Assembly (NCBI GenBank): GCA_033032175.1
Contig: CM065313.1
Span: forward strand, 17,833,327 to 17,897,326
DNA from: Saturnia japonica
Lineage: Eukaryota; Arthropoda; Insecta; Lepidoptera; Saturniidae
Length of the DNA stretch: 64,000 nucleotides
Reading direction: 5' to 3'
In this document: positions 37,001 through 52,000 of the stretch, in pieces
Position numbering within the stretch: the stretch's first letter is position 1
Layout of the letters: every line of letters starts with the position of its first letter
Position numbers and translations under genes: made by a program
Notes under the pieces: model-generated
Told to the model about the DNA's origin: nothing
Seen by the model: only the letters and a program-made list of their open reading frames with translations
The model's database searches: none

Positions 37001-40000
37001 ACAGTCAGAACCAAAGTCAAGATTATTATGAATCCCAGGAAATACATGAACTAGTATTTCGAAACGGGAATGAATCCAATCGGATGAGTCAGAGATACAT
37101 TATAGAACACGCTAGAGCACAGGTTGATCGAGACGAGACAAGGACGAGTTCGCGTAACCTAAGCGGTTCTTACAAGATTCTCAATGGGTTTTCAAAGAGT
37201 TTTTATAAACCAAATAGACCAGGTAATTTGTTAATTGAACAACACTTTACAATTCGTTTTTTTTAATGCAACTGAGTTGGCTATCGAGCTTACAGCTCGT
37301 CTGATGGTAAGCGGTTAACGGATAATAATGAAGAAGAAGAATGAAAAAAAGGTTTTTTTTTTATAAAGCCATTTGAAACCATAGAAAAATTTCAAGTATT
37401 TTTAAAAGAAGGTACCTACCTAATTGCATAAGTCAAATGCCAGTTGCTACAAAACGGATCTAGCTCAATATAATGCTGGTCTTAAACAACCAGCATCGGT
37501 CTTCCGTTGGAGCCGTTCGGTGACATCACAGGACAAAGTATAGGACAGTATAGATTATTATAAAATGTCAATAAATACACAAAAACATACAAAAGCAACT
37601 TAAAGAAAAAAAACAAAAAAAAAAAATATTCTCGTGTCAGAAAGGGCTGATGCTTAAACAACCAAAAAAAGGAAACCAAGAGCACACACAAGCCAAGTAA
37701 GTTACGAGGAAGCCAAGGCAAGTAAAGCCGAGTTTTTAAGACTAAATATTTAAGCTAATATGTCCGTCATGTGACGCAACCGAATGGCTCCAACGGATGA
37801 TCAGCGCTGGTTGTTTACAACCAGCATTATGCTGAGCTGGGGCTGTTTTGTAACAACTGGCATTTGATATGTAATAGGTTGTTCTAAATATCTTTTAATT
37901 TTCTACGGTGTCAAATGCCTTTGTTACAAATAAATCTTAATCTTTCTTTTAGTATCCGTTATAATTCCTAGTTTTTCATATGTGAATGCAAAAATAGTTA
38001 CTAACTTGTAAAAGTTAGTTTTGTCTCGATACTAACTATAGAAATAGAAAAATATTCGGATTGTTTGACAATTATACTTTATTATATACTATATATTATA
38101 TACAATATTATAGTTTGAGACATGCCAATCGAAATTTTAGCTTGTAACCCTAAGCGGTTGATTGAGTAATTTTGCTATAAAAACTTATTGTAAAGCTCGA
38201 TTTCTGTTTAATCTTTATTCGACTTAAAAAAAAGTACTCAATTCGAACGTATATTTTTTATGGATGTTCATCCATAACTGCTTTGTTTGACAATTTTTGA
38301 CAAAAAAGAAAAACAACTTCAATGGTTTTTAAAAGTTTCTTGGTGTATCTTCGAAGTTGAAAGCCCAAAACAAAAGATTAATAAAATGGAACTACTCTTG
38401 AGGTGCACCCTATCCAACAAAAAAATAATCACCCAAATCGGTTCATAAACAAAAAAGTTATGGCTGTTAAGTTAAGTTAATTTATAAGCTTAAACAAACA
38501 TCCATAAAAAAATATACATTCGAATTGAGTAACCTCCGTGTATTTTGAAGTCGATTTAAAAGACGCTTTTGCAGCCGAAAGTAGCCGATTATCACCCTCT
38601 TTAACTGTAGCTGTGTTTCATAATATAATATTATATTATACTTGATGTATAATTTTAAAGGCCTTAAAATCCAGCGGAAAAATTATTGGAATATTTTTGT
38701 GTTGAGACTTGCTGTCCTATTTTCAATACCAAAATATTATTTATAATGAAATCAATATGAGTATGTACTGACTATGGAAATTGAAATTTAAAAGTGACAT
38801 TTCTTTATTGCGTTCAGACTTCAGACTGCAGATGTATTTAAATTTTCTATTGGCCGTGAATCGCGCTGACAAAAATTCTTTTGTCTCACTCACAAACACC
38901 GTCTATTTATTTTCTCGCGACACTGTCTAGATTTCTGTGCTATCACTATTATAAAAAAAATCTGGGTGACCGAGCTGCTCTGGGTGTTACAGAAAAAAAG
39001 GAAAACGCATGTATTATCTAGGTAAACTTGTAATGTAAAACATTATCTAAATACAAAGTTTCATCCAAATCGCTGGAACCGTTTCTGAGAAACCAGTTAC
39101 ATATAATATACAAGAATTTCGCACTTATTAGTATTAAAAAACATAATGATTGTATTGAACTCCATTTTATGTAAAATACATGTTTTACGAAGTTATGTGA
39201 CGTAAGATTAGAAACGGACACGGTCGTTTCTAAAAATATGCCACGGTCGGTCATTTACTCCATATTACCATAGCATCAAAATTAGGTATATCAATGTTTA
39301 TAACTTATTACATCTAACTTAACTTAACTACAATAATTATAGTAATAGATCTCTTCGGAAGTTTACCTCTCCTGGTACCTGGTATAATATTCGATCTTAA
39401 AACATGCCAATAAATCGCTCACCACCACCTGCCTCACCATCTACCACCTACTCACAACAACATGGTTTGATGGATTCAGATATAAAAGACAAGCTAAAAA
39501 CTACCACATCTGGTGGTGAACACTCCAATGTTACTACTCATAGTAAAAAGAAATTCATTGAGGCGAGAAAAGATGACGGAACCAAAGATATGTCCGTGTA
39601 TATGGATGAAATAAAAAATTTGTTAATAGAGTTTAAGGAGGAACAAAATGATAGATATGAAAAAATTTACGAAAGTGTTGAAGTGATAAGGAGTCAAACC
39701 AATGAAATACAATCGTCTATTACGTTTTTATCTCAAAGTTGACTCATTAAAGAAACAAATTATTTGGAGGTAGAACGAAACAAAAGTAACTTCTTTCTTC
39801 ATTCGCTAGAAGAAAGATTAGATAAGCTAGAGCGGTCCTCGAGGTCGACTTGTATAGAAATTAGAAATATTCCCACAGACAAGTAAAGTAAAGAGTAAAG
39901 GTAGTAAAGATCCTAACAATAAAACTATCATTGTAGATTTCACCTCCAACCTATCAAAGGAAAAAATTATGAAGAGCTATAAGAAATACAATAAGGATAT

Positions 40001-43000
40001 AATGTCAGACTTACCACAGAAACTCTACATATCAAGGGACCAATAAAATTATTTATGAAAACCTATCACCTAAAATGAAAAGATTGTTCTACTTAGCGAG
40101 AGATTTTGCTAAAACTATGAATATCGCTATTGTTGGGTAACAAATGGGAAAATATTTATACGAGAAAAGGATGGTTTCTGCATTAAATCTTATTCAGGAC
40201 GAATCCGATTTCAATAAAATTAGAGAGAGGAAATGACTTTGTTTGAAGTGTATATTTGTTAAATATCATGAATTTATTTTTGTATTTTTGAGTGTGGTTG
40301 TGGGTGAATTGTGTATTAAGGTCGTATGTAGCTATTATGTAATCATGGCAGTCTTTCTATCGCATAGCTGGATACAATTCTATGTTTTGTCGAATAATAG
40401 TTCAATTTCATACTCAAATAATGGATGACGATTCTATGGTACAAGATGACATTGATCAAATATCGGTCTCTAAATCTTACATATGCACTCCGGAACACTG
40501 TACTTCATATACACATGATGATAGTTTTTCAGTTAAAGTTTTTCACCTTAATATTAGGAGCATTGGCAATACTGTTATCTTTAATAACTTACTAATTTTA
40601 TTACATAGAATTAACTTACATTTTGATGTTATTGTTTTGTCTGAGTGTTGGCTATGCAAATGTTCCAACATTCCTAATTTACCGGGTTTTGTTTCATATA
40701 AAACGGAGTGGAATAATCAAAACGATGGTGTTGTAGTATATGTTAGACAAGGCATATCATATTCTGTTGATATACCTATCTTTCCTGAAGCAAATTGTGT
40801 AATTGTAAAAATTTCGTCTGTGGTAGCTATAGTGGCTCTTTATCGTTCTCCATCTTATCGGAATGTTGGTAACTTCATCAGTAGCTTAGATTCTACAATC
40901 TGTTCACTCAAATCGTTTAAGCACATTATTTATAATTGGTGATATGAATATCAATATCTCTCCAAACAGCAATGATGTCAACTCAGATTTATACCTTAAT
41001 ACAGTTGCGTCACATGGCATGTTGCCCGCACATGTACTTCCTACACGTGGTGATAGCTGCCTAGATCATGTTATGATTACCTTTAACAAATATGCTTTAA
41101 CTTTAATTCTTGATTGTGTGATAACTGATCATACTCCCGTGATTATATTGTATACGCTAAGTACCTCAGCCCCTAAATCTACATCGTTATTACGGCGTAC
41201 TAATTTTTCTGCTTGTATTACTGCCCTTGAAAATATAGATTTCTCAACAGTGCTTAAATCTAATGACGCTATCAATGCTGCAACTGAGCTAGTTACTGCT
41301 ATTACTAATGTGGTCAAGGCTAATACTCATCATATTGAGGTTCCCAGTTAGAAAACGTATAATTAAACCCTGGATTACACCAGGTCTTTTACGATGTATT
41401 CGTAATCGAGACAATCTTTATCGAAAGATAAAAAGAAACCCAAATAACATTACTATAAAGATAACTTATATGCGATACAAATCATTCTGTAATAACTTAC
41501 TCAAGAAAATTAAACGTGAATATGAACGTAGTGAATTCGAAAAATATCGTAAAAATCCTAAAGCTACCTGACAACTCATTAAAAAACTTGCAAATTTGGA
41601 TACTACGAAAACTGTTGCTAGTGAGCTCTTGTCCTCTAATATTGAACCAAAATGTGCCATAAATGAGGTTCATGAGTTCTTTGCGAATGTAGGTGTAAAT
41701 CTGGCATCTAAATTACTGTCTAGATCTGATAGGGGTTTGACCCAAGACTCTTTCTTAAAAAATATCCCATCTTCTATGGCCCTGTTTTTGACAACCAATG
41801 AGGAGATTGAACGCTATATTGTTAATTTAAGGATTGATTGTGCTTTTGGGTGGGATGGCATACCTGCTGTATTGATTAAAATAGCCAGACATGTCCTTGT
41901 TCCATTAATTTGTCACGTATTTAACCTTCGCATTTCAACAGGCGTCTTCCCCTCAGTTTTTAAAAAAGCAGTAGTACATCCGATATATAAAAGTGGAGTT
42001 AAAAGTATTGTCAACAATTATAGACCTATTTCTATTTTATCAGTTTTGTCAAAATTGTTAGAAAAGATTTTGAATAGTAGACTAATCAGATATCTTAATA
42101 CTCAAAATTTTTATCGCTGAAAACCAATATGGTTTTCGTGCTGGTAAAAGTACTGAAGATGCCGTTTTATTATTAACTGAAGTTGTGAGTAAAAACCTTG
42201 ACAATAGATTTAAAACTTTAGCTATCTTTTTGGACTTGTCCAAGGCATTCGACACTGTATCTGTTCCTATTCTACTAAATAAACTTGAAAGGATTGCCAT
42301 AAGGGGTCAAGTTCTTGATATCATTAAAAGCTATTTAAGTGATCGCTCACAGATCGTCAAAATTAATAACTTAATGAGTGAAGAGGCATTTCTTACCTAT
42401 GGAGTACCCAAGGCAGTGTTCTAGGTCCTACCTTATTTTTAATTTATATAAATGATCTTTGTATGCTATCTCCTAATAATGCTAAAATCATAACTTATGC
42501 TGACGATACTGTAATTATTGTACGAGGAGAAAATTGGTCTGAAGTTCGAACACATGCTGAATATTCTTTAAATTTAGTTATGAAATGGCTGTCCGCTAAC
42601 TTATTAACACTGAACCTAGACAAAACTAAATTTATTACATTTACTCCTAGAGTTACATCTCAGCCTACCTCCTGTTATAGTTTAACAGCTCATACATGTT
42701 CCTCATTAGACAATTCGGCATGTAGCTGTCCTATAATTGAACGTATCCATACCATTAAATATCTTAGTCTTTTAATTGATAGCACTTTGACATGGGATAA
42801 ACAAGTAGATTCACTTATATCTAGGGTCAGAAAACTAATATTTGTGTTTAAATCATTATGAACCTCTGCAGACTCTGATATCTTGAAAACAGTGTACTTT
42901 GCCTTAGCTCATTCAATTTTAACCTACTGTATTACGGCTTGGGGTGGATCTGGAAAGAGCTTATTTCTTCGACTGGAGAGAGCCCACAGGGCTGTATTAA

Positions 43001-46000
43001 AAGTAATGGCATATAAGCCAATACGTTTCCCTACGAATGAATTATATACCCTGTGGCGAATTCCTACAGTTAGGCAATCCTTTCTTATAAATACTGTTCT
43101 CCGTCAACACTCTACCCTTACTTTTGATCTAAATACATATAAGCAGAAAAGCAGAACTGACATAGTTTATAAAATCGATCTTTCCAGTCTCGCTTTAGTT
43201 AGAAGGCAATGTCATTTTCTGAGTCCAGTTTTATATAATAGAGTTAACAAACAGCTAAAGATTTTCCCCCTTACCTGTCATAAATGCAAAATGCGCATCG
43301 CTCATTGGCTTCTCACACTTAGCTATGAGGAAACCGAAGAAATTATTAAACCTTAACATCAATTTCGTTTCAAACACCCACACCCACCCATTCAAGTAAC
43401 AATTACCCGCCTACATACACATACACACCCACACCCACACGCATGCACGCACATACACAATACATACACATAAATACACGTATACACTCTACATCTCTGA
43501 ATATTGTTAGTTTAATTGAAAAATGTAAAAAATTGTTGTATTTTTAGTTGTATTTACATTGTATTATGGAACGCAGACCCCACTGTTGTATTGCCTGGAA
43601 GTGGGCGCTATTGGCTGCGACACAGTTTTCACTAATATGGCTAATATCGTACATTTTTGTTATTTGTGAGATGATTTATGGTTCCAATAAATTATTATTA
43701 TTAATAATAGGACTTTACCTATGAAATTGCCGTTCTGCAGTACTGGCCATTTCAAAACAAAATAATTTTTGTTTGGCTAAGAATTCTAATTTCAAATTAA
43801 TTTTATTTTTAAAACATGGAATTCTTTTTCCAAAAGTAGTCATTTGTTTATTGATTAGTGTTACATTTGCATCGCATTTCAATCTTTTTTGTCATCACGG
43901 ATACGTTAAAAATTCGAGTAATTATGGAATACGAGTACCATCGTGGCAGCAACGCGGCACAACCGGAGCTAACACTACAAACCAACGCACCACCTGTTAT
44001 TGGTTTGCTCGCTTCCGTTCTGGAAATTTCGACCTGAAAAATGAACCTCGCGGTCGTCCGAAGACTTTAGTCGACAATGGATAATTAAAGGCGATTGTGG
44101 AAGCTGATGATACACAATCTACGGCTGAACTAGCAGCAGCTTTCGACGTTAGCGTCAAAACAATATTGGTCCATTTGCGTCAAATTGGCAAGGTAAAAAA
44201 GCTTGACAAATGGGTGCCCCACGAACTCAATGATCGCCAGCGCGAAGTACGTACGCGTCGAGACGTGCCTTGCACTGCTCAATAGACACACAAATGAAGT
44301 AATTTTGAACCGCATTGTTACCTGCGATGAAAAATGGATTCTGTTTGATAACCGCAAGCGCTCAGCAAGTTGGTTGGATCCTGGTTCAGCACCTAAACAA
44401 TGCCCTAAACGAAAACTTACCCCTACAAAAGTGATGGTCACTGTTTGGTGATCTAGCGCCGGTTTAATTCATCACAGCTTCTTACCAAACGGGGTGAGCA
44501 TTACTGCAGATGTGTATTGTGAAGAACTGAACACAATGATGGAGAAGCTGGCACATCTCCAACCAGCATTGGTCAATCGCTCGTCTCCGCTGCTCCTGCA
44601 CGACAACGCGCGACCTCATACTGCACAGCAGACGGTCTCCAAGTTGCAAGAACTGGGATTGGAAGTTCTCCGTCATCCGCTCTACTCACCAGACCTTGCG
44701 CTTACAGGCTACTACTTTTTCCAGAATTTGGATAATTCCTTGGCGGGAAAAAAATTAAATACTCGAGAGGCAGTACAAAATGCCTTTGAAGAATTTGTTG
44801 CCTCCCGTCCAGCTGATTTTTTTAAGAAGAGCATCAATAAACTGCCACTGCGCTGGCAAAGATGCAATGATTGCATGGGTGATTACTTCTATTAATACAA
44901 ATAAAAAATATATGAAAAAAAAATCGTTTAAATTTTTTCATACAAAACGGCAATTTCATAGGTAAAGACCTAATATTAATTAGGTAGCTTCTTAAAGTAA
45001 TAGTGTCGATTGGGGGCGGTGAAGGAAAACATTTCAAGGAAAAACCCAAATGATTGAGAAGCGTTTTAATAGTACCAATGGTTACTGAAATATACATAGA
45101 ACTATCGATTTATTGGTGTTTGAAATCGCAATACCGGAACTAAGCAAAGAGCGTGTGACTCGGGTATCGGAACAATAAGAAGTTGGTGTAAATTATGGGT
45201 CCGTGTAATACTGGAGCACTTAAATGTGATATATGTGCACGTGTTATATGTATGTATAGTAAATGTTTAGGTTATGTAGATATATGAGGGTAAGTGATTA
45301 TGTGATTTTTTATTATAACTTAGCACTACCTATTAGTTTCTGTGTACTACTGTGTAGCACTACCTGTTAGTTTTTCTGTTTCTGTGTAGTCTAAATAAAC
45401 CTTGAAACCAACTTGTCATTATTTCCTTTACTTATAATAAATACTAATACAATTTTTTTGTCTACTAAGGTGGTAATTACTCCCCTGCTTTACCCAGTGT
45501 ATAGTTCTTTGCTCAGTAGTGAGCAATTTTACTAGGCCCCTCTATGTATTTTAAATTTTCGTTTTACGAGTTATTTCATTCTATGATAGTTTTTATGTGC
45601 ACTTTACAAAATTGTGTACAAATATTGTTATTGTACGGATGCCTTCATTTACTAGTGAAATGTTAAAATACCGGACAAGAGTAATAAATATTGAATTCGT
45701 AAGGTGAATTTAAGATGCAAATCCATTCGATCTCTTTTATAACAATATTATGATGATATGTAATTTATTTTAAAAACCAGTTCCATGCGTCTTCATCGCA
45801 TTCGATTCCGGATACTTCTTAAAAGGTCAGAAAAAGATATTTTTGTAATTATCCAGTATATACGTTTTGAATTTTGAGGCATAATCAATTAAATATTTAT
45901 AAAAACTCTTATTGGTTGTTTATATTTTTATTACTTTGTGCTTATAATTAACGAGAAAGGGACGTTTATTTTTCGTATTATGCTGTTAATAAGCGTTTGC

Positions 46001-49000
46001 CACGTAATCCTACACAAATGCAAATTAACCATAAAAAATCGTTTAAGTAAATTATTGCTTTTATTTATTTACTATCTGTGCCTGCGCCTGCACTCCGTGG
46101 ATTACAGAATCCCGTCGATCGGGCATACGCGCGAATCTTGCTGCTTCCGCTCCCTATTTTATGCTAATTGTGGGTGATTCTTAGAAGATAGACAAAAGCT
46201 CTCTCTGACTTATTTGTAGGTTTTTCTAATATCTACAATTATGTTGTACATTAATATGATATATATTTTATGGTTTCCTCAGCGTAAGCTCTTTAAGCGC
46301 CCGAATTGATTCACAATGACCCGTATTTTTTTTATTTGCGCAGACTCCTAACTCTTTTTGTAAAATAAAAGTAGCCAAAGTTACTATTTATAACATCAGC
46401 TATCTGCCAGTGAAAGTCTTGTCAAAATCGGTCCAAGTGTTTCAGAGATTACCCGGAACAAACAGACAGACAGAGAGACAAAAATTTTATACATTGTTTT
46501 TTTTTGTTACCTACCTTTCACATGAATTTAGTAAAGAGCTGTTAATTTGTCATTATAAACAGACACTTCAATTTCATTTATTGTATAGTTTACCATAAAT
46601 ATCTATTATTAATCTTATAAATATTTCAATCAGTTATGAGTCTGTGTATTACGTAACTAAAAGGTTAAAATAAAATTAACTAATTCGTGTATAAATTTAC
46701 ATTTAATATGTCGTTGTTATAAAAAAACTTCGGTACATCACAGTTAATTGCAATTAAGTGTTAAGTGTATATTTCAAAGCACTAAATATCACTTACAAAC
46801 TACCTCATTAGCCTAGTGATCCTAAGTGTGATTGCTATGCTCGAGGTTCTGGGTTCGATTCCCAGGTCAAGCAAAGTGTTATGGGGTTTTTCTATGAAAT
46901 TCTTAGTAGCAGCTCGGAGTTTGGCTTCGTGCCCGATTAATGCCAATAGGCTCGCCCCCTATTACATGAGACCTAAAAACATACTCGGTGAACTGTGGGT
47001 CTACTTCAGCGAATACAGGCGTGATGGTATGTTGAATCACGCTTGTCGCATTATTTTCTTCTTGTTGTGGAACCGTCGTTTTGTGTTCTCTAATAAGACC
47101 CCTGGAAATAGGTAATTATAACTTTGTATCTACTATTCTTTTTATTTTCAAACATGGCTAATATTAAGATGGCGGCTCCCTTGTTAAAACTGTCCGAGGA
47201 GTTTTTGTAGCAACTTAAAATTCATTTTTCTAGTTGTTATTTACAATTCCCATCTCTTGTGTTCCATAACCGTATTATACGTTACATAATATAGGGTCAA
47301 AATACCCAAAATTTATGAATTATAAATAATACCACCACATGACAGGGCAAGGTCCCGTTAAATCTGCATGGCGACATCACGCGTGAATTGGGTTGCCACC
47401 TGTACTTTGTAATAAAGTACTTATTGTACGTTATTTCCAGCATTTACACTTTATATAAATAATAAAGTGAGAATACTTTATTTCTTATACTTTGCTTTTT
47501 TTTTAATTCATTTTACGTAAAACATTAAAATATCAAAAAATGTTGATCGTAATTTACTCTCTTCTCTCTCTCTACCTTTACTCTCTTATCTCCGCAGATA
47601 TCTTATGAAATACTTTATTTTGATACAATGTACTTTTTGGAGTTTACTCCTAAAGAATCGATTTAAATTTACATTATGGGAAGTAAAATTTATAAAAGCG
47701 TCATCATAAATCGTTACGTTATCACTATGGAATCATGTATGTGTACACCATCTTGCTTTTAGATTAATCATTAACCACTCAGTCAGTAAGTCAGTCCGTC
47801 AGTCCGTCATCCCGTCAGTCAGTATGTAATCATTGAATCAATCACTTGTCTCTCTCTCTCACACACACACGCACACAAACTAAGACTTTTTTCCAAATAA
47901 ATACTTACTTTTGGCAAATAAAATATGGTAACCCTAAGCGTGAATCTTAAAATAGCATTAATCATAGAAAAGTCTATGGATTATAGACTAGCGTGTTCCA
48001 GACCACGCTTGAAGCATCATGCATGCATAGAATGTTAAAAATGAAGGCAGATATAAGAAGGATATACGACTAAAGCAAGACTGAAAAAGGTATGGACGGA
48101 TTGTGTAAAGAATTATATTCCTTGAAAAAGTTTAAATCGAAATGACAGATGTAGAAGAGGAAGCACGTAGTGCTGACCCTATGTGGGACAAGGGGTAAGA
48201 AGAAAAATAACCCTACCTGTGAATCACAACCATTGCAAGCAAGATCTAAAATAGCTGATTATTTTTTTTTAATACATTGCCAAATTTATTATTATAAAAA
48301 CATGATATTTTGTTATTAATAGAAAGAAAAATAGATACTAGATACTACGCATACTTAGTATATATGGTCATAGTGGTACTGTCCATAGAAGCAACACCTT
48401 TCGTCTGATCGAAATCAATAATAAGCTGATAATTATAATTAGTATTGAGTTCTCTATCGAACCCTTATACGTTGAAGATATAATAAACCTTAAAAACTTG
48501 CTCAATAAAGTCCAAAATTATTTTGCAAACTTTCTTTGCGATATAGTATAAAAACAACTGCTCGCATCGAAAATATTGTCTGCCTGTGACGTCACAAGTT
48601 ATGGTCTGGGTTGTGAAAATGTTTGAGTGAATTGTTGTGTAGAGGACATCGATGCACAGAATGATATTTCCGACATAATATAATACTTTTCTGAGCCCTT
48701 TTGTTTCCGTATTTTTATTGCTTTTAATAAGGTCTCATAAAGGTCATCGGCTTATTTAAGCGAAACTTGCTTGTTTTCGAAAGACTATTGTTAATTATTT
48801 ATGAGAAATATAGTATATCTTTCATTGTCTGCATCAAATGCAGGTGCTAATGTCCCGTATCGGGATGAGGCGGTTTATATTTAATTTACAATTTGTATTA
48901 AAAAACCCCGTCGGATCCGTGTAGGTGTTATTGGATATCGAGATTATATTTTGTTTAAGTTATCTTTATCAGAGTATAAGTTAAAAAGATTTCCCTTATT

Positions 49001-52000
49001 AAAATGTAAAAAAAATTTTTTAGTTAAATGAGGAAACTTACATGGCAATACAGGCGGCGCGGCGCAGGGTACCGCCATACGATCAAACGTACCGCTGTCA
49101 CCGCGCAGCGCCAGGGCTGGCGACAGTGTTATCAAGTTTTAAAAATTTGCTAAATTTTAGGGAAACTAAAACTAAATATGTTAATTTTAAATTGCAATAG
49201 CATTTTTATTTTCATAATAAATGAAATTTTGATATTTTTTTTGCTAATGTCATTGGGGTATCTATATACTCCTTTCGGATTCGACGGGGTTTTTTTATAT
49301 ATATTATATATATTTTTTATATATATTTATAAATATTTAATATTGAATACTAAACATTTAAATATTAAACACAAACAAACATTCATACAAAGTCACTCAC
49401 ACACACTCCCACGTACAAATGATAGCTCAGTTGGTAGCGTGTTCGGACTCCACGTCGATCGACGTGAGTTCGAATCCCTGCAATGAGCCTGATCTCTCGG
49501 TGAAGGCAAACATCATGATGAATTCATGGCATGATGGTAGGGGTTTTTCTAATGCCCGCCTGGCTAGCTACCACTCTCAATTTGAAAATCTAGCGCCAAA
49601 CACTAATAGGTGCGTTCCGGCAGCTCTACTTGAAAGCCAGTTTTTCACTAAGCTTAGCGTTGCTAACATTTTATCTTATGTATGTTATCTTAGTTCTTTC
49701 TGTTTTATTATTTTAATTATTTCTTCATTTATTTTTCTCTAACTTTGCCCTATTTCTAACAGACTTTAACAAAAGTGGTTAGTTACTTAATTCGAATATA
49801 TAGATATATTTTTTAATGAACGTTCAGCCATAACTTTTGTTTATGAACCGAATTGGATGATTTTTTTATTGTTGGGTAGGGGATACCTTAAGGGCGGGTC
49901 TATTCTAATTTAACTGGCATTGGACCTTCAACTTCGAAGATACATAAGGAAACTCTCCAGAATCATTGAAGTTGGTTTAATTTTTGATTATACATTGTCT
50001 TGTAGTATTACCATATAGCATGTGTTTAGTTGTCGACTGTAACAGAGTTTTTACTATTACTGTCTTTAATATAATTATTAATGTGTCACAATAATCTGTT
50101 AAATAAATAAATAGTCTATTCTATTCTTTGTAACTAAGCAGAATAGTAGAAATATGTATCGGTTTGAATCGCGACAAACACACATGTGTATGTGACGTCA
50201 CAGTCACAGTGACTCCCTTTTAGTTTGTTGCATTTTGGGATCAGCCAGTGTATATTCAGCTGGAGGAAGGCTTGCAGGCCAGATTGAGAACGACGATTTT
50301 ACTGTGTTTACCATCACCGATAGTGTCGTCACTTTGCCTTGGTATTATAAACAAATGAAGCCTTCATATTTCCTCTCCATATTATACCTCAAAAGTGAAA
50401 AGGAACACTTATAATATAAATCCTTATAAAGGTTTGTAGGATCACTTCGTTGTCCGTCCGTCCGTCTGTTAAGACTCTTTTTCTCAGCCGCGTGTGGAGA
50501 TATCAAATTGAAATTAATATCGAATACATAGGTCTGCGCAATCCTTTGAGCTGCGAAAAAATGAAGCTTCTAAGTCAACAAAATCAATTGATACAGCTGT
50601 TTAAGCCGCATATTTCAATACTCGCAAAGGGAATAAAAACCTATAAGGTACTTCCAGTTGACCTAGAATCATAAAATTTGGCAAGAGACGATGTCTTCTA
50701 ATAGCACAAGTACAGAAAAAACGTCCGAAAAGCGTAAATTTGTAGTTACATCCCAAAAAAACATTTACGATTACATACTTAATTGCAGTTGGTAACTTGA
50801 CCGCGGCATATATTGATTTATGGGGTTAACAGTCTTCCAACGGCAAAGTTAACTTTGTCTCTCGATTTCATTTATCTTTTTGTTATAATTGTTCGGTGAT
50901 TTCTTCAGTAGTGTTACCTAATTATTTTGTTGAATGTGGCCGTACAATTGTGGATGCCTCAGTGCCCGAGTCCGACTCGCACTTGACCGGTTTTTTCATA
51001 GTCTGTCGATATTGGTATTCATTAAAAATAAAAATTACTTCGTGATTCCGAAAAATACATACACACCCAAGCTCCTAACTATGCATATCGGATAATCAAT
51101 TTCGAGATTATAACTGAACTGTTTTATACATTCCAGGCCAAACACAAGAACCGTCTTTATCAGACAGAATTGTATTCCCAGGACCAACGGCGACGTATTC
51201 TCGGCAGATTGTACCAGAAATACCCAATGAGTGCAAGAAATGGGGGATCTGCGAAGCAGTGCCGAATTACCCCGATGAAGAAGTCAATAATATTGTTTCA
51301 CAGGTAAATTAAAAGTGTTCCCTAATTCTACCCCGTTACGTAAATTACCCTTGAGGGAAACTGTATATAATCTACTTCTGAATTCTGTGAGCGTAAAGCG
51401 GTGAGTCTGGAAACATGGAATTTTGCACTCAAGTTACTTTTAATAAAGTTTTTTTCAGCAACCCAAAAACAACGGCGACCTCTGAGAGAGTGCTGTCATA
51501 CCAGCACGGAAGACTCTCAGCAACTGAATATGAACACAGGCTGGTCCCGAAATGCGACAAATCGAAAGGCAGTCACAAGACATTACAATATGCATGGTGG
51601 TCGCGACGCAGACGTCCTATCAGCTCACTTGAATTACTGGAGGATATACACTGGCTGAATCAGGAACGTGACACGCCGAATGCGCGACTACGAAAACTAA
51701 CACAAACTGTTACACCTAGTGTTTTTTTATACTACGACCGTGTCAAACAAGCGTTAGTTTCACCTGATAGACGTCTGCAATACCAAAAGCACCAGACTTC
51801 GCCTCCCTGTGTGTGTGTTATGATAATGGATTGTGTTTCGAGGAATTGTTCCGTATGATGTCGGTGGCTACTTTCCACCATCGCACCGCTCGCCATCAGC
51901 AGAAACTTAAACGGTTACTGGACCAAGTCCGGTTTCAGAGGAGTTTTCTTCCGCAAACTCTCTGGATGTGGAATGAGCAGTGAACAGGTTGCTGAGTGAA

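Noticed and set aside
36940..37266. Single-exon 108-residue protein
   Set aside because: A good acceptor abuts the ATG at 36949 and a donor at 37223 joins in phase to the Spz prodomain, so it is an internal exon read into the intron.
37482..37721. 79-residue minus-strand ORF
   Set aside because: Lies within the MITE interior, low complexity and Phe/Leu-rich.
43773..44084. 103-residue ORF as a complete gene
   Set aside because: Its start is a chance extension; only the FARFRSGNFDLKNEPRGRPK part belongs to the decayed mariner transposase.
49419..49500. tRNA gene
   Set aside because: Boxes A and B are good, but no acceptor stem closes and the same body follows as in other SINE copies.
51415..51858. 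Alternative terminal exon of spz
   Set aside because: From exon 3 (phase 0) the AG at 51457-51458 would lead into another frame and a stop after eight codons, so the long frame cannot be reached.
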